Positions 9,133-18,368 of a DNA stretch of 64,000 nt are shown one piece after another. The notes beneath the pieces were generated by a model. It had not been told where the DNA came from and did no database searches. It saw only the letters and a program-made list of their open reading frames with translations. Numbering within the stretch: position 1 is the stretch's first letter; each line of letters begins with the position of its first letter. Source of the stretch: Haloarcula rara (GTDB lineage Archaea > Halobacteriota > Halobacteria > Halobacteriales > Haloarculaceae). The position numbers and the translations under genes are program-made. Location of the stretch: positions 992,001-1,056,000 of the forward strand of contig NZ_CP119785.1 of the NCBI RefSeq assembly GCF_029338235.1, in the 5' to 3' direction.

Positions 9133-9984
9133 CTACCCTCCACGCCAGCGACCGTACAGCGACGTACAGCGACCGTACAGCGACGTACAGCGACCGTACA
9201 GCGACGCCACGCGGGGAGAAGAGACCACCCACACGCTGAAGAGTGCGAGCACCGTCCCCGCGACGACGTCGGTCGCCCAGTGGATGCCAAGAATCATCGT
9301 CGAGAGGACGATACTCACCGCGAGGAAGACGGCGACCGGCGTCCACTTCGGGAACGTCTCGTGGTCCCGTATCGCAAGCAAGGCGACGGTCATCGACAGC
9401 GACGTGTGCAGGGACGGGAAGACGTTCGTGTTGGCGTTGACCTCGCTGGTCAGCAGCTGGAATCTCGGGAGCGTATCGAACAGGAGCGGCTCGACGATAC
9501 CGTAGTTTCGCGGCCCATAGGAGACAAAGAGGAGGTAACAGCACATCCCGATGGTGTAGTTGATGATGTAGGCAAATGCGGTGTGGCGCAGGTAGCGTCG
9601 CTCGGCGGCGACCAGCCCGGCCAGTAACGGGAACACGAGCAAGAAGGCGTAGCCGTAGACGTACACGTAGCCGAAATACAGGGTGAGCCAGCCCGGGACT
9701 GCAGACTGGAGGGTCGCGACGACAGTCCCCTCGATGGAGAACAGCAGCCGCGTGATGTTGAACCCGATGAGCCAGGAGAGGTCGACGCCGGTGGTGCGCA
9801 CGCGGCTGTTTATCGCCAGCACGACCACGAGCAGCCCTATCGGTCTGGCTGCCATCCGGAGCCGCTCCGGGAGTTCGGTCAGTGACGCCCGGAGCCGCTC
9901 CGGGCCGACGACGACGGAGAGCGACACGGTCAGCATGAGCGCGAGGACCGCGACGACTTCCAGAAAGACGGCGACTATCCCCAT
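9133..9984 (-). CDS. PAP2 superfamily membrane phosphatase/transferase
   Basis: A 283-residue protein with about six or seven membrane segments. FPSLHTSL and STMILGIHWATDV carry the PAP2 active-site Ser-His and His-Asp, in the spacing seen in inositol-phosphorylceramide synthase-like members. It would act on a lipid phosphate at the membrane surface. The last 25 residues are a duplicated SLYGRCT repeat encoded by a 21-bp tandem repeat, so the true C-terminus may have been about VASLYGRW. It starts two bases after the substrate-binding protein gene and is probably co-transcribed with it. Confidence 0.8.
   Translation of the reverse strand: MGIVAVFLEVVAVLALMLTVSLSVVVGPERLRASLTELPERLRMAARPIGLLVVVLAINSRVRTTGVDLSWLIGFNITRLLFSIEGTVVATLQSAVPGWLTLYFGYVYVYGYAFLLVFPLLAGLVAAERRYLRHTAFAYIINYTIGMCCYLLFVSYGPRNYGIVEPLLFDTLPRFQLLTSEVNANTNVFPSLHTSLSMTVALLAIRDHETFPKWTPVAVFLAVSIVLSTMILGIHWATDVVAGTVLALFSVWVVSSPRVASLYGRCTSLYGRCTSLYGRWRGG
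9146..9206. repeat. 21-bp tandem repeat at the 3' end of the PAP2 gene
   Basis: Nearly three copies of a 21-bp unit, itself made of two similar 10/11-bp halves containing CGTACAGCGA. The period is a multiple of three, so copy-number change keeps the frame and only adds or removes SLYGRCT residues. Confidence 0.85.
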
Positions 9985-9986
9985 CG

Positions 9987-11768
9987 CTATGACCGAAGCA
10001 ATCGCTGCTGTTCATTGTATCGGTAGCCGACCGCCCGGAACGCCTTGCGAGCGCGCTCCGAGTCGACGGTCCCGCCGGTCCCGAGGAAGTCCGTGACCGG
10101 GTTCGTCGGCTCCCAGGCGAGGTCCGAAGGGAGCCACGCGGTGCCCGAAAGCGGACTCACTGCGGGGTCGACGTAGCCGTCGAACACCGACTCAGACAGC
10201 GCGCCTCGGTCGACCAGTCGGGCGAGCGTGCTCCGGAAACGCGGATTCGTCAGCGGCGAGCGGCGCGTGTTGAACCCGACGAAGTAGAACGCCCCGCTGC
10301 GCTCGAGATTGAGCGAGACGTCGTCTGCGCGCCCGATAGTCGAGGTGAGGTCGGGACCCACGCCGAGTGCGGTCACGTCGGCCTCGTCGTTCGCGACGAG
10401 ATTCACTGCGGAGGCGTCGGAGCCGACGAACTGGAGTTCGAACTCCTCGAAGGGCGGCCCGCCGGACAGCGCGCTCGGCAGTCCGGTCTCCTCCGAGGTC
10501 GAAAGGAAGTGGTCGTCGAACCGCTCGAGCACCAGCGTCTGGCTCTCTGTCACCGACCTGAACTCTAGGGGTCCGCTCCCGACCGGCTCGATGTTCGAGG
10601 TCACCAGAGCGTCAGTCGTCGTGACGCCGACGTCGACGCCGCTGACCGTGGCCTTGTCCGTTCGGTCTTCCCAGACGTGCTCTGGCAACAGCGGCACAGT
10701 GAACACCCGGCGGGCGGTCTGTCGGCTACAGTCATCGAACTGCAACCGTACTGTCGTGTCGTCGACGGCCTCGGCGCTCTCGACGAGCGAGGACCGGCCG
10801 CGAAAGCGGAACGTCGGGACCGACTCGGAGAGCGACCCCAGAGAGGTGTCCTGCAACAGCCGGTAGGTGAAAGCCACGTCCGACGCGGTCAGACGCCGGC
10901 CGTCGTGCCACCTCAGTCCCTCGCGAAGCGTCACCTCGAGTTCGAGCGGCTCCTTGTCGGTCCACTCCCAGTTCGTGGCCGCCCACGGGTAGAGCGTGTC
11001 CCGGTAGCGGTACGCGAGTGTGTCGTACAGCAGGTCGGTGATATCCGACGGCCCGCGGTGGCTCGCCATGAGCGGATTGAGGTTCGCAGTCGGCCGGTCG
11101 TCGGGCGTAGTCGCACGGAGCCGTGTCGCCGACTCGTCGTTGCGGTTCAGTCCCAGCAGGTTCACCGGCGACGGGTCGAACACCCCGTTCCACCCGGTGA
11201 AGCGGTCGGTGCGCGCGGCCCGGATGACGTTGGGAAAGCCAAGCACCAGGAAGGGACACACCTGCACGAGCTGTCGCTGGATACGCGTGACCGTCTCGGT
11301 CCGCTGACGACCGGTCTCCCGGCGCTGTCGCTCCAGCAGGTCGTCCAGCAGGAGGTTCGTGTAGCCAAACGGGTTCTGCATCCCCGACTCGACCGAATAC
11401 GTCGAGTGCAACAGCGGGTAGAACGCGTCCGGGTCCGCGAACGGGCCCGGGAACTGCCCGACGAACACGTCGAATTCGTGGTTGATGAGGGCCTGTCGGT
11501 AGAGCTCCTCGGCGGTGATCGGCTGGATACTCGTCCGGATACCGGCGGCTTCGAACCACTCCGACAGCTGGCGGGCGATGGCAATCGCGTACGGGTCCTG
11601 ATCAACGGGACGTGTTTTGATAGAAAGCGAGACAGTCGTCGGCTGGTTCCGACCGACGAGCGCGCGGATCTTGCCGAGACAGCCGCTCGTCGCAGCCAGT
11701 CCCCCAGTGAGACCAGCCAGTGCGGACCGACGGGTGACCCCCACATCACCACCGGAACGGGACGCCAT
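9987..11768 (-). CDS. Substrate-binding lipoprotein, SBP_bac_5 type, apparently circularly permuted
   Basis: A 593-residue protein with a Tat motif RRSALAGL and lipobox SGC (Cys30), so anchored outside the membrane. In normal SBP_bac_5 proteins the order is N-lobe, mixed domain, C-lobe. Here the C-lobe type sequence (AIARQLSEWFEAAGI, HEFDVFVGQF, FADPDAFYPLLHS) comes at residues 45-200. The usual beginning (LNPLMASHRGPSDITDLLYDTLAYR) starts near 230. The protein ends at the point where the C-lobe would normally begin. No permease or ATPase gene adjoins, so its transporter and ligand are unknown. Confidence 0.75.
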   Translation of the reverse strand: MASRSGGDVGVTRRSALAGLTGGLAATSGCLGKIRALVGRNQPTTVSLSIKTRPVDQDPYAIAIARQLSEWFEAAGIRTSIQPITAEELYRQALINHEFDVFVGQFPGPFADPDAFYPLLHSTYSVESGMQNPFGYTNLLLDDLLERQRRETGRQRTETVTRIQRQLVQVCPFLVLGFPNVIRAARTDRFTGWNGVFDPSPVNLLGLNRNDESATRLRATTPDDRPTANLNPLMASHRGPSDITDLLYDTLAYRYRDTLYPWAATNWEWTDKEPLELEVTLREGLRWHDGRRLTASDVAFTYRLLQDTSLGSLSESVPTFRFRGRSSLVESAEAVDDTTVRLQFDDCSRQTARRVFTVPLLPEHVWEDRTDKATVSGVDVGVTTTDALVTSNIEPVGSGPLEFRSVTESQTLVLERFDDHFLSTSEETGLPSALSGGPPFEEFELQFVGSDASAVNLVANDEADVTALGVGPDLTSTIGRADDVSLNLERSGAFYFVGFNTRRSPLTNPRFRSTLARLVDRGALSESVFDGYVDPAVSPLSGTAWLPSDLAWEPTNPVTDFLGTGGTVDSERARKAFRAVGYRYNEQQRLLRS

Positions 11769-11821
11769 TACTGTAGGTGTTCACCTCATGATATAACAGC
11801 CCTGTGTTTGCGGACGGGCAG

Positions 11822-13000
11822 TCATATAAATCCGAACAGCGGGGCCACGAGCCCCCATATCCACACAGCGCTGCCAGCGAGCGTAAACAGCGAGCGACGG
11901 TCGCCGCCACCCGCCGCCAGCGCCCCGAGTGCGGCCGTCATCAGCAGTCGGTGCTGGAGTATCGTGTCCGGCGGGACCAGTCCCAGCATGGCGAACTCCA
12001 GCGTGAACCCGACCGCGAGCCCGAGGCCCGCCGCCGGCGCGGCCAGCCAGTTGGGCAGGTCGGCCCCGTACCAGGCCACCGCTACCGGCAGCCCGATAGC
12101 GAGAATCGGGTATAACACGAGGACGAACAGCTTCGGCGTGACGAGCGGGACAGCGTCCTCCAGTCCGATACCGAGGGCCCGAACGCCCAGCGGAATCCCG
12201 GCCGCCAGCCCGAAGACGACCAGCGCCTGGTCGCGGATTGTGGGTTTGGAGAGCGCCTCGTCGATACCCGCCCAGTCCCTCCGGGTGGTGATGCCGACGA
12301 GGGCCGGGAGGAGCATGCTCACCACGACGACGATACCGCGGTCGAGCCCTCTGGCGTTTCGCTGGTGTCGCCGTTCGACCGACTCGACGTCGCCGTCCTG
12401 GAACTCCGTCTCCAGCATGTCGGCGGTCCCGCGGATGTCGGTGACGGTGTGGCGCAGTCGGAACCAGTCCCAGTACTCGGAGTGGGCCTGCAGCGCGGTC
12501 CAGGAGGCGTCCTCGGAGGGGGCGAAGGCACGGACGTGGTGGCGCGAGCCCAGATAGGTCCCGACGTGGAGCTGGTACCGCTGTTCGAGCCACTGCCCGT
12601 CACCGGAGCCGGTTTCGACGTAGGTGTACCGCACCGACCCGTGGGCGTGTCGCCAGCTCGACACCGAGTTGCTCTCGGCGAGGTTTATCTGTGCGCCCAG
12701 TGGCTGCCTGGTCGGTTTCGTCCGTTCCCAGCCGTCCTCGACGTTCTCGCCGAGGATGTCTCTGGACGTCTCCGGGTCCTCGATGATAATGGCGTTGATG
12801 ACGAGCGTCCGGTCCGCGAACGTCTCCGAGCGGCTGGTGTATGGCCACAGCCTGTCCCCGGAGTCACCGACCTCAATGATGGTCTGTGAGCCGTCGGCCT
12901 GCTGGCCACGGTCCGGCGCGTGGCCGGCGACCGGTGCCGAGAGCGCCGGGACGAGCGCGAGTGCAAGCACGGCGAGCGTGACGGCGAGATAACGCCCCAT
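11822..13000 (-). CDS. Exported/membrane protein with LssY-like domain
   Basis: A 392-residue protein: signal peptide, an extracytoplasmic domain to about residue 215, then five or six membrane segments. The soluble part has the pattern DRTLVINAIIIED, GWERTKP and HHVRAF, which resembles the LssY C-terminal domain often found next to PAP2 phosphatases. The assignment is by eye and moderate. The PAP2 gene two places downstream supports a shared role in lipid or membrane metabolism. Confidence 0.5.
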   Translation of the reverse strand: MGRYLAVTLAVLALALVPALSAPVAGHAPDRGQQADGSQTIIEVGDSGDRLWPYTSRSETFADRTLVINAIIIEDPETSRDILGENVEDGWERTKPTRQPLGAQINLAESNSVSSWRHAHGSVRYTYVETGSGDGQWLEQRYQLHVGTYLGSRHHVRAFAPSEDASWTALQAHSEYWDWFRLRHTVTDIRGTADMLETEFQDGDVESVERRHQRNARGLDRGIVVVVSMLLPALVGITTRRDWAGIDEALSKPTIRDQALVVFGLAAGIPLGVRALGIGLEDAVPLVTPKLFVLVLYPILAIGLPVAVAWYGADLPNWLAAPAAGLGLAVGFTLEFAMLGLVPPDTILQHRLLMTAALGALAAGGGDRRSLFTLAGSAVWIWGLVAPLFGFI

Positions 13001-13033
13001 TGGTGTGGCGATTACTACAGAGCACAGCGTTAA

Positions 13034-13579
13034 TTACGTGTCGTTCAATCCCCATTCGGCTGCGCGCTGCTTCGCTTCCTGTCGAGCCTGCTCGCGGATG
13101 GCCGATATCTTCTCTTCGTCTTCGAGGAAGGCCTCGACCGCGCCGTGGTCGTCAGCCGACTCGGCCCCCGCGGCGGTCGGCCGTCCGGCGGGCGCGGCCC
13201 GACGGGTGCTGTCGGCCAGCGCGGGGTCACCGGCGAGCCGTTCGGCGGGCATCCCCGGCGGGACACACAGCTCTTCGACGTCGTGGACGGGGGCGAGGTC
13301 CGCCGCGTCGAGTTCGAAGATCGAGACGTGGTAGGGCCCGGGGACGGCGAGGTCGGCCAGTGCCGGCGGCCCGCCCCGGTCGCTGCCGGTGTGATAGGCG
13401 ACCACCGGTACGCCGTCGGTGAACGTGACGACGCCGCGACCGTCGGCATCGAGCAACAGTGAGTCCTGTGGCTCGAACACCGCGTACCCGGTCACCCTGC
13501 GGTCCAGCATCTCCGCGAGCGGCTCGCGCGGGTCCGAGACCACCCGGGACTTCAGCAGTCGGCCCTGGGGGAGCCTCAT
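13034..13579 (-). CDS. Conserved protein of unknown function
   Basis: A 181-residue protein I do not recognise. Residues 1-100 form a compact alpha/beta region (RVTGYAVFEPQDSLLLD, GVVTFTDGVPVVAYHTG); then comes an Ala/Pro-rich linker and a charged helix at the end (EKISAIREQARQEAKQRAAEW). The ATG overlaps the stop of the ParA-like gene by four bases, so both are probably translated together. The partner suggests a role in positioning or regulating something with the ATPase, but nothing in the sequence states what. Confidence 0.6.
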   Translation of the reverse strand: MRLPQGRLLKSRVVSDPREPLAEMLDRRVTGYAVFEPQDSLLLDADGRGVVTFTDGVPVVAYHTGSDRGGPPALADLAVPGPYHVSIFELDAADLAPVHDVEELCVPPGMPAERLAGDPALADSTRRAAPAGRPTAAGAESADDHGAVEAFLEDEEKISAIREQARQEAKQRAAEWGLNDT

Positions 13580-14340
13580 GGTGGCTCCGGGATGACCGCA
13601 CTGCGGAACCGGTCGGCGACGTCGTCCGAGGGCCCGTCCCGAACCGACAGGGAGTCAGCCGCCCGGCGGTAGGCCGCCGCAGCCTCGCAGTCGGGGGCGT
13701 GAGCCAGCAGTGGCCGGCCCGCTCGGCGGGCCTCACGCGCGCGTTCGCTCTCGGGGACAGCCTCGAGCGTCGGCCCATCGAAGTAGCGCTCGGTCTTCTC
13801 GGCGACCGACTCGATACCGTCCTCACGGACCTTGTTGAAGAGGATACCCGCCACGTCGGTGCCGTAGGAGGTGGCGTACTCCTGGACTTTCAGGCCGTCC
13901 GAGATAGCGGGGATGGTCGGCTGGAGCACCACGACAGCCCGGTCGGCGATCACGACCGGGAGCACGGCGGCCCGGCTGTCCAGGGCCGGCGGCGAATCGA
14001 GCAGGATGACGTCGGTGTCAGCGGCCAGCGTCGCTACCACCTCGCGCAAGCGCGACGGGTCGGCGTCGCGAAAGCCCTCGAGACTCGTCCCACACGGGAC
14101 GACCGTCATTCCGAACCGGTCGTAGGTCGCGTCCGCGACCGCCGCCGAGTCGGCGAGCACGTCGTGCAGCGTGGTCTCCACCTCGGAGAGGCCGGCGTGG
14201 AAGAGCAGGTTCGCCATCCCCGTGTCGGCGTCGACCACGGTGACGTCGTAGCGCTCGGCGAGTGCCATCCCCAGGGCGACTGTACTAGTGGTCTTGCCCG
14301 TTCCACCTTTCCCGCTGGCGACGGCGAACACTTCGACCAT
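13576..14340 (-). CDS. ParA/MinD-family ATPase
   Basis: A 254-residue P-loop ATPase with the deviant Walker A motif KGGTGKT at residues 11-17, a switch region VVDADTGMANLLF and Walker B VILLDSPP. This is the MinD/ParA fold that dimerises on ATP and often positions cellular cargo. There is no partner ParB and no C-terminal amphipathic helix typical of bacterial MinD. Haloarchaea carry several MinD homologues. It heads a leftward run with 13034-13579. The start is the ATG at 14340, directly before the P-loop strand. Confidence 0.85.
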   Translation of the reverse strand: MVEVFAVASGKGGTGKTTSTVALGMALAERYDVTVVDADTGMANLLFHAGLSEVETTLHDVLADSAAVADATYDRFGMTVVPCGTSLEGFRDADPSRLREVVATLAADTDVILLDSPPALDSRAAVLPVVIADRAVVVLQPTIPAISDGLKVQEYATSYGTDVAGILFNKVREDGIESVAEKTERYFDGPTLEAVPESERAREARRAGRPLLAHAPDCEAAAAYRRAADSLSVRDGPSDDVADRFRSAVIPEPP

Positions 14341-14398
14341 TATCGGTAGTGGACAACCGATAGCATATAAAGTTCCGGGCAGGTGTCGTAAAATAAAG

Positions 14399-15874
14399 CT
14401 ACCAGTCGACAGGCATGGGTCCCGGGTCGACGTGGTCACCGACCAGTGTGCCAGCGCGGTCGTAGGGGTCGTCCCGTTCACCCTCGTCGGTCAGTAGACG
14501 CTCGACACCGACCGCCTCGAATATATTTTTCACGAAGGCATCAACTACCGTCCGGTTGTTGAAGAGGTCGTGGAGGTAGGTCCCGAAGGCATCCTCGGTC
14601 GCCGCGCCGGCGCCGTCGAAGGGCCTCGCAACGTCCCCGGTCGGTTCCGACTCGCCCATGTGTATCTCGTATCCCGAGACGGTGCCGCTAGCACCCGAAA
14701 GCGGCCCGACACCGTCGACGTGCCGCTCGACGTGTTCGACGGTCTTCGCCGCCGAGAACCGCGTTCGAACCGGGAGCAAGCCGACCCCGTCGACACGCGC
14801 TGCAGTTCCAGTACCTTCGAGAGATGCGTTCGTTATCTCCTCGCCGAGCATCTGATAGCCGCCACAGAGTCCGACGACCGGCCCATCGAACGCCCGAAGT
14901 CGGTCGTCGAAGCCGGCCTCGCGCAGCGCCAGCAGGTCGTCGACGGTGTTCTTGCTCCCCGGGAGCACCACGGCGTCGGCGCCGGCCAGGGAGGCAGACA
15001 GCGGGACGTAGGCGACACGGACGCCGGGTTCGGCAGCCAGCGGCTGGAGGTCGGTGAAATTCGAGATACGCGGGAGCCGCGGGACCGCGACGGTGACACT
15101 GTGCTCGTCGGACACACCGTCGTCATCACCCCGAACAGCCCGCTGGCCGACCGGCGGCAACGCGACGCTGTCCTCCTCGGGGAGGCCGGGGTCGTCGTAC
15201 GGGAGGACGCCCAGCACCGGAACTCCGGTGCGCTCCTCGAACGCCTCCAGCCCGGGAGCAAGCAGCGACTCGTCGCCCCGGAACTTCGTGATGACGACGC
15301 CGACGATTCGCTCGCGGACGTCCTCGGGGACGAGTTCGATAGTCCCCACGAGCGACGCGAAGACGCCGCCGCGCTCGATGTCCGCCACGAGCAGGACGTC
15401 GGCGTCGGCAAAGCGGGCCGTCTCGACGTTCGCGAGGTCGCGGTGGTGGAGGTTGATCTCGGCGATGGAGCCCGCGCCCTCGGCGACGACGACATCGTGG
15501 TCGGCCGCGAGTCTGCCGTGGGCGGCTTCGGCGGCCCCCAGCGCGTCCGCCCAGTGTTCCTCGTAGTAGCTCCCGGCCGCGTAGTTACCCACGGCCTCGC
15601 CGTCGACGACCAGCTGGGACTCGCCGTCGCCGCGTGGCTTGAGCAGGACGGGGTTGTGGTCGGTCGACGGCGAGACCCTCGCCGCGCGGGCCTGGACGTA
15701 CTGCGAGACGCCGATTTCGCCGCCGGGAGTCGCGCGGGCGTTGTTGCTCATGTTCTGGGCCTTAAACGGCGCGACCGAGACGCCGCGGTCGGCGAGCAGT
15801 CGGCACAGCCCCGCCGCTACCGTGCTCTTGCCAACGTGTGAGGCCGTGCCGGCCACCAGTATCGTCTCGGCCAT
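14399..15874 (-). CDS. cbiP: Cobyric acid synthase
   Basis: A 491-residue glutamine-dependent enzyme that amidates four side chains of adenosylcobyrinic acid a,c-diamide. The N-terminal synthetase domain has the P-loop [10 protein letters not shown] (9-18) and [10 protein letters not shown]. The C-terminal class I amidotransferase domain has the nucleophile in [11 protein letters not shown] and the EIHMGE histidine. It is the last gene of the leftward cobalamin cluster, separated from the others by two rightward genes. Confidence 0.95.
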   Translation of the reverse strand: MAETILVAGTASHVGKSTVAAGLCRLLADRGVSVAPFKAQNMSNNARATPGGEIGVSQYVQARAARVSPSTDHNPVLLKPRGDGESQLVVDGEAVGNYAAGSYYEEHWADALGAAEAAHGRLAADHDVVVAEGAGSIAEINLHHRDLANVETARFADADVLLVADIERGGVFASLVGTIELVPEDVRERIVGVVITKFRGDESLLAPGLEAFEERTGVPVLGVLPYDDPGLPEEDSVALPPVGQRAVRGDDDGVSDEHSVTVAVPRLPRISNFTDLQPLAAEPGVRVAYVPLSASLAGADAVVLPGSKNTVDDLLALREAGFDDRLRAFDGPVVGLCGGYQMLGEEITNASLEGTGTAARVDGVGLLPVRTRFSAAKTVEHVERHVDGVGPLSGASGTVSGYEIHMGESEPTGDVARPFDGAGAATEDAFGTYLHDLFNNRTVVDAFVKNIFEAVGVERLLTDEGERDDPYDRAGTLVGDHVDPGPMPVDW

Positions 15875-15950
15875 CTATCGGGGCTGAGGGCGCCGGCGAC
15901 ATGAGTGATTCGACAGGGGGACTTTTCTCGACGGGCCGTCTGGCTGGCGT

Positions 15951-16220
15951 ATGAACGACGAGCGTCTGCGGGACCTGCACGACCACCTGGCGGCGACCGC
16001 CGAGCGCCCGGTCGAACGCACCGCGAGTCGATGGCTCGGCGAGGCCGAGGCCATCGCCGACGATATCGCCCACGGCGAGATGGACGCGTCGGTCCGACGG
16101 GAGCGACTGGGGAACGTCGAGCATCTACTGGAGAACGTCGAGGAGACGGGCGACGAAACCGCCGACGGTCACGTGGCGGCCGCCGAGGCGATTCTCGACG
16201 AGCTACTCACAGACAGCTGA
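15951..16220 (+). CDS. Conserved haloarchaeal small protein
   Basis: An 89-residue, strongly acidic, all-helical protein (RLRDLHDHLAATAERPVERTAS, later RERLGNVEHLLENVEETGDE). It has no metal site, signal or known motif. It is divergent from cbiP with 76 bases between them. Several haloarchaea have such short helical proteins of unknown role, and I can say no more. Confidence 0.65.
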   Translation: MNDERLRDLHDHLAATAERPVERTASRWLGEAEAIADDIAHGEMDASVRRERLGNVEHLLENVEETGDETADGHVAAAEAILDELLTDS

Positions 16221-16283
16221 CCGGCAGACAGCCACGAGCCGTCGCTATCGACGTTCTGACGGCTCAATTCGAGCGAGTTAGCT

Positions 16284-16305
16284 GTTAAACCGTTATAGGT
16301 TTAAC
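16284..16305. promoter_or_regulatory. Palindrome upstream of the SatD-like gene
   Basis: Perfect arms GTTAAACC and GGTTTAAC with GTTATA between them. It lies just upstream of AT-rich promoter-like sequence (GATTATAAATC, GATTTATAC) and about 40 bases before the ATG at 16343. The downstream protein ends in a helix-turn-helix-like segment, so autoregulation is possible. Confidence 0.45.
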
Positions 16306-16342
16306 CACTGATTATAAATCGTAATGGATTTATACAGAAGAT

Positions 16343-16993
16343 ATGAACGGGCGCCGGTGCGTCGTCGTCGGCGAGGTGCTGGAACCGCGGTCGGTCAACG
16401 ACAGAGAAGCGTTGCGAGCGTCGCTCGAAGCGGGTATCGAGCGGGCGAACGAGGCGCTGCGTGAGCAGCTCGTCGCGCCGTTTTCGGTGTTGCGAGGGGT
16501 CGAAGAGATAGGCGGCGCCCTCACCAATCCCGAGCGGTCCTATCGGGCACTACGGGAAATCACTGAAACGGTCCTCCCGGTCGAGATGCGCTTTGCGGTC
16601 GTCCACGGGGGGATAGACGTAGGGCTGGCGACCGAGGCGGTCTCGCGGATGGACGGCCCGGCGTTCCAGACGGTCGACAGGCTCCTGACGACGCTTGCCA
16701 GCGACGGGCGGGCGGTCGCGTTCGCGGACCCCAACGTCGAGCCGTGGATTCGGACGGTGCTCGCAGACCAGATACAGTTGCTCCAGACGTTGAAACGAGC
16801 GTGGACGGCCCATCAGGCCGAGCTGGTGCGGGCGTACCGGCGCGAGGAGCGCATGCAGGCGATAGCAGACCAGCGGGACGTGTCGGTCCAGACGGTGTCC
16901 CAGACGCTCGCCCGGGCGAACGCGAAGCAGATACTGGCCGTGGAGTCGAACCTCGAGACCGCGCTGTCGGCAGTGTGGGGCTGGACGCCGTAG
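16343..16993 (+). CDS. SatD-family protein
   Basis: A 216-residue protein that resembles SatD-type proteins: VVVGEVLEPRSVNDREALRASL at the start, a central LPVEMRFAVVHGGIDVG strand region and DGPAFQTVDRLL. The C-terminal part (about 165-205, IADQRDVSVQTVSQTLARAN) looks like a helix-turn-helix. SatD was first named in a bacterial signal-recognition/acid-tolerance operon and has no firm biochemical role. It converges with cobO, three bases from its stop. Confidence 0.6.
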   Translation: MNGRRCVVVGEVLEPRSVNDREALRASLEAGIERANEALREQLVAPFSVLRGVEEIGGALTNPERSYRALREITETVLPVEMRFAVVHGGIDVGLATEAVSRMDGPAFQTVDRLLTTLASDGRAVAFADPNVEPWIRTVLADQIQLLQTLKRAWTAHQAELVRAYRREERMQAIADQRDVSVQTVSQTLARANAKQILAVESNLETALSAVWGWTP

Positions 16994-16996
16994 CTG

Positions 16997-17646
16997 TCAG
17001 AACTCCGCCCCCTTCCGCGCCGGGTGTCCCGCGTCGAGGGGATGTTTCACCTTGCCGACTTCCGTCACGAGGTCGGCGTGGTCGAAGACGTACTCCGGCG
17101 GTTCGTGGCCGCCGGTGAGGACGAGTTCGACGTCGTCTGGTTTCGCCTCGACGAGCTCGACCACGTCCGCGGGGTCGATGAGGTCCCGGTTGGCAGCGTA
17201 CAGTATCTCGTCGATGACGAGCATGTTTACGCCGTCCTCGGGCGGCCCGTCGGCGTCGAGCGGCTGGGAAAGGTCCACGTTGCCGCTGGCGGCCAGTATC
17301 TCGTGAGCGCGTTCGAGTGCGCCCTTCGCGCGGGCCGCGTGTTCATCGTCGCTACTCCCGTCCAGAAAGCCGTGCCAGCCGTAGTGGCCCGCGTTCTCGT
17401 AGGAAAAACCCGGCAGCGCCGCGATGGCGTTGTACTCGCCGCGGACGTCTTCTACGGTCCCGGTGCCGCCTTTCATGAACTGGAGCAGGTGGACGCGGTA
17501 GCCGTGGCCGACCGCGCGGGTCGCCATCCCCAGAGCCGCCGTCGTCTTGCCTTTGCCGTCGCCCCACCAGACCTGAACCAGACCGAACTCCTCGGGCGCG
17601 CTGGGCTCGATGGGTTCGGCCGTCGGACCGGCAGTGTTGTCGCTCA
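16997..17646 (-). CDS. cobO: Cob(I)yrinic acid a,c-diamide adenosyltransferase
   Basis: A 216-residue ATP:corrinoid adenosyltransferase that attaches the adenosyl group to reduced corrinoid. The CobA/BtuR P-loop GDGKGKTT is at 29-36, followed by HLLQFMKGG, the Walker B-like MLVIDEILYA and a C-terminal LTGGHEPPEYVFDHADLVTE segment. The first 20 residues are a Pro/Glu-rich haloarchaeal leader. It lies 11 bases after cbiZ in the same direction. Confidence 0.93.
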
Positions 17647-17657
17647 TAGGAGGGTGG

Positions 17658-18368
17658 TTAGGGGGCACGAACATCGCTCTGGCGGTCGGTGACGACGCCG
17701 TGCTCTGCGGTCGCCGGCGCGGGCGGCCCGTCGTCGTAGCGGGCATCCAGACTCGCCAGCACAGCGTCGCGCACGCAAGCCCTCGTTGCCGCCCCCACCT
17801 CGGTCGCGCTACCCGCGAACTCGGCCGGGGCGGCGCTCGGGTCGGTACCGACCAGCACGGCGTCCGAGGTGGTCCCCGGCATCTCGGCGACCGCGAGCAG
17901 CGTCGCCGCCTTCGCTTCGACGGCGGTCCCCAGCAGGGTCGCCAGCGCGCCGTCGGCGAGCGAGCGGGCGACGCCCACGACGAGGTTGACCGTGCCAGGA
18001 CGCCAGGGCTCGCTGTCGTCGCTATCGCGCACATCGCTACCGTCAGCAGTCGCACCGTCGCGGTCAACCGGCAACACCGCCGGGTTCGAGAGCCCCGCCG
18101 TCGCCAGCACCGTCACCGGGCCGCTCGTGGCGACGCGGGCGTGGCACATCTCGACCCCCGTCAACAGCGTCGGCCCGACCGGGAAGCCAGCCTCGGCGAG
18201 GCGCGCCTCGCGATAGGCGTCGAGGTCGGTGCGGGCGAACCCGATCGGGACGGAGACGTTGTAGACAGTGTCCGACTCGCAGTAGCCCCCGTCCCACGCC
18301 GTCGAGAGCCAGCGCGCCCCCTCGTGGCGGACCTGCGCGATGCCGTCCCGGCGGGTCGTCTCAAACAT
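17658..18368 (-). CDS. cbiZ: Adenosylcobinamide amidohydrolase
   Basis: A 236-residue protein of the CbiZ family, which removes the aminopropanol side chain from salvaged adenosylcobinamide and returns adenosylcobyric acid to the pathway. This is the archaeal way to recycle cobinamide. Motifs seen are RWLSTAWDGGY near the start, TGVEMCHAR and the repeated small-residue strands VNLVVGVARSL. Its stop side follows cobD with an 8-base overlap, so the two are translated together. Confidence 0.9.
   Translation of the reverse strand: MFETTRRDGIAQVRHEGARWLSTAWDGGYCESDTVYNVSVPIGFARTDLDAYREARLAEAGFPVGPTLLTGVEMCHARVATSGPVTVLATAGLSNPAVLPVDRDGATADGSDVRDSDDSEPWRPGTVNLVVGVARSLADGALATLLGTAVEAKAATLLAVAEMPGTTSDAVLVGTDPSAAPAEFAGSATEVGAATRACVRDAVLASLDARYDDGPPAPATAEHGVVTDRQSDVRAP

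Noticed and set aside
9146-9206. CRISPR or regulatory iteron
   Set aside because: The 21-bp tandem repeat lies inside the PAP2 reading frame and keeps frame, so it is a coding repeat.
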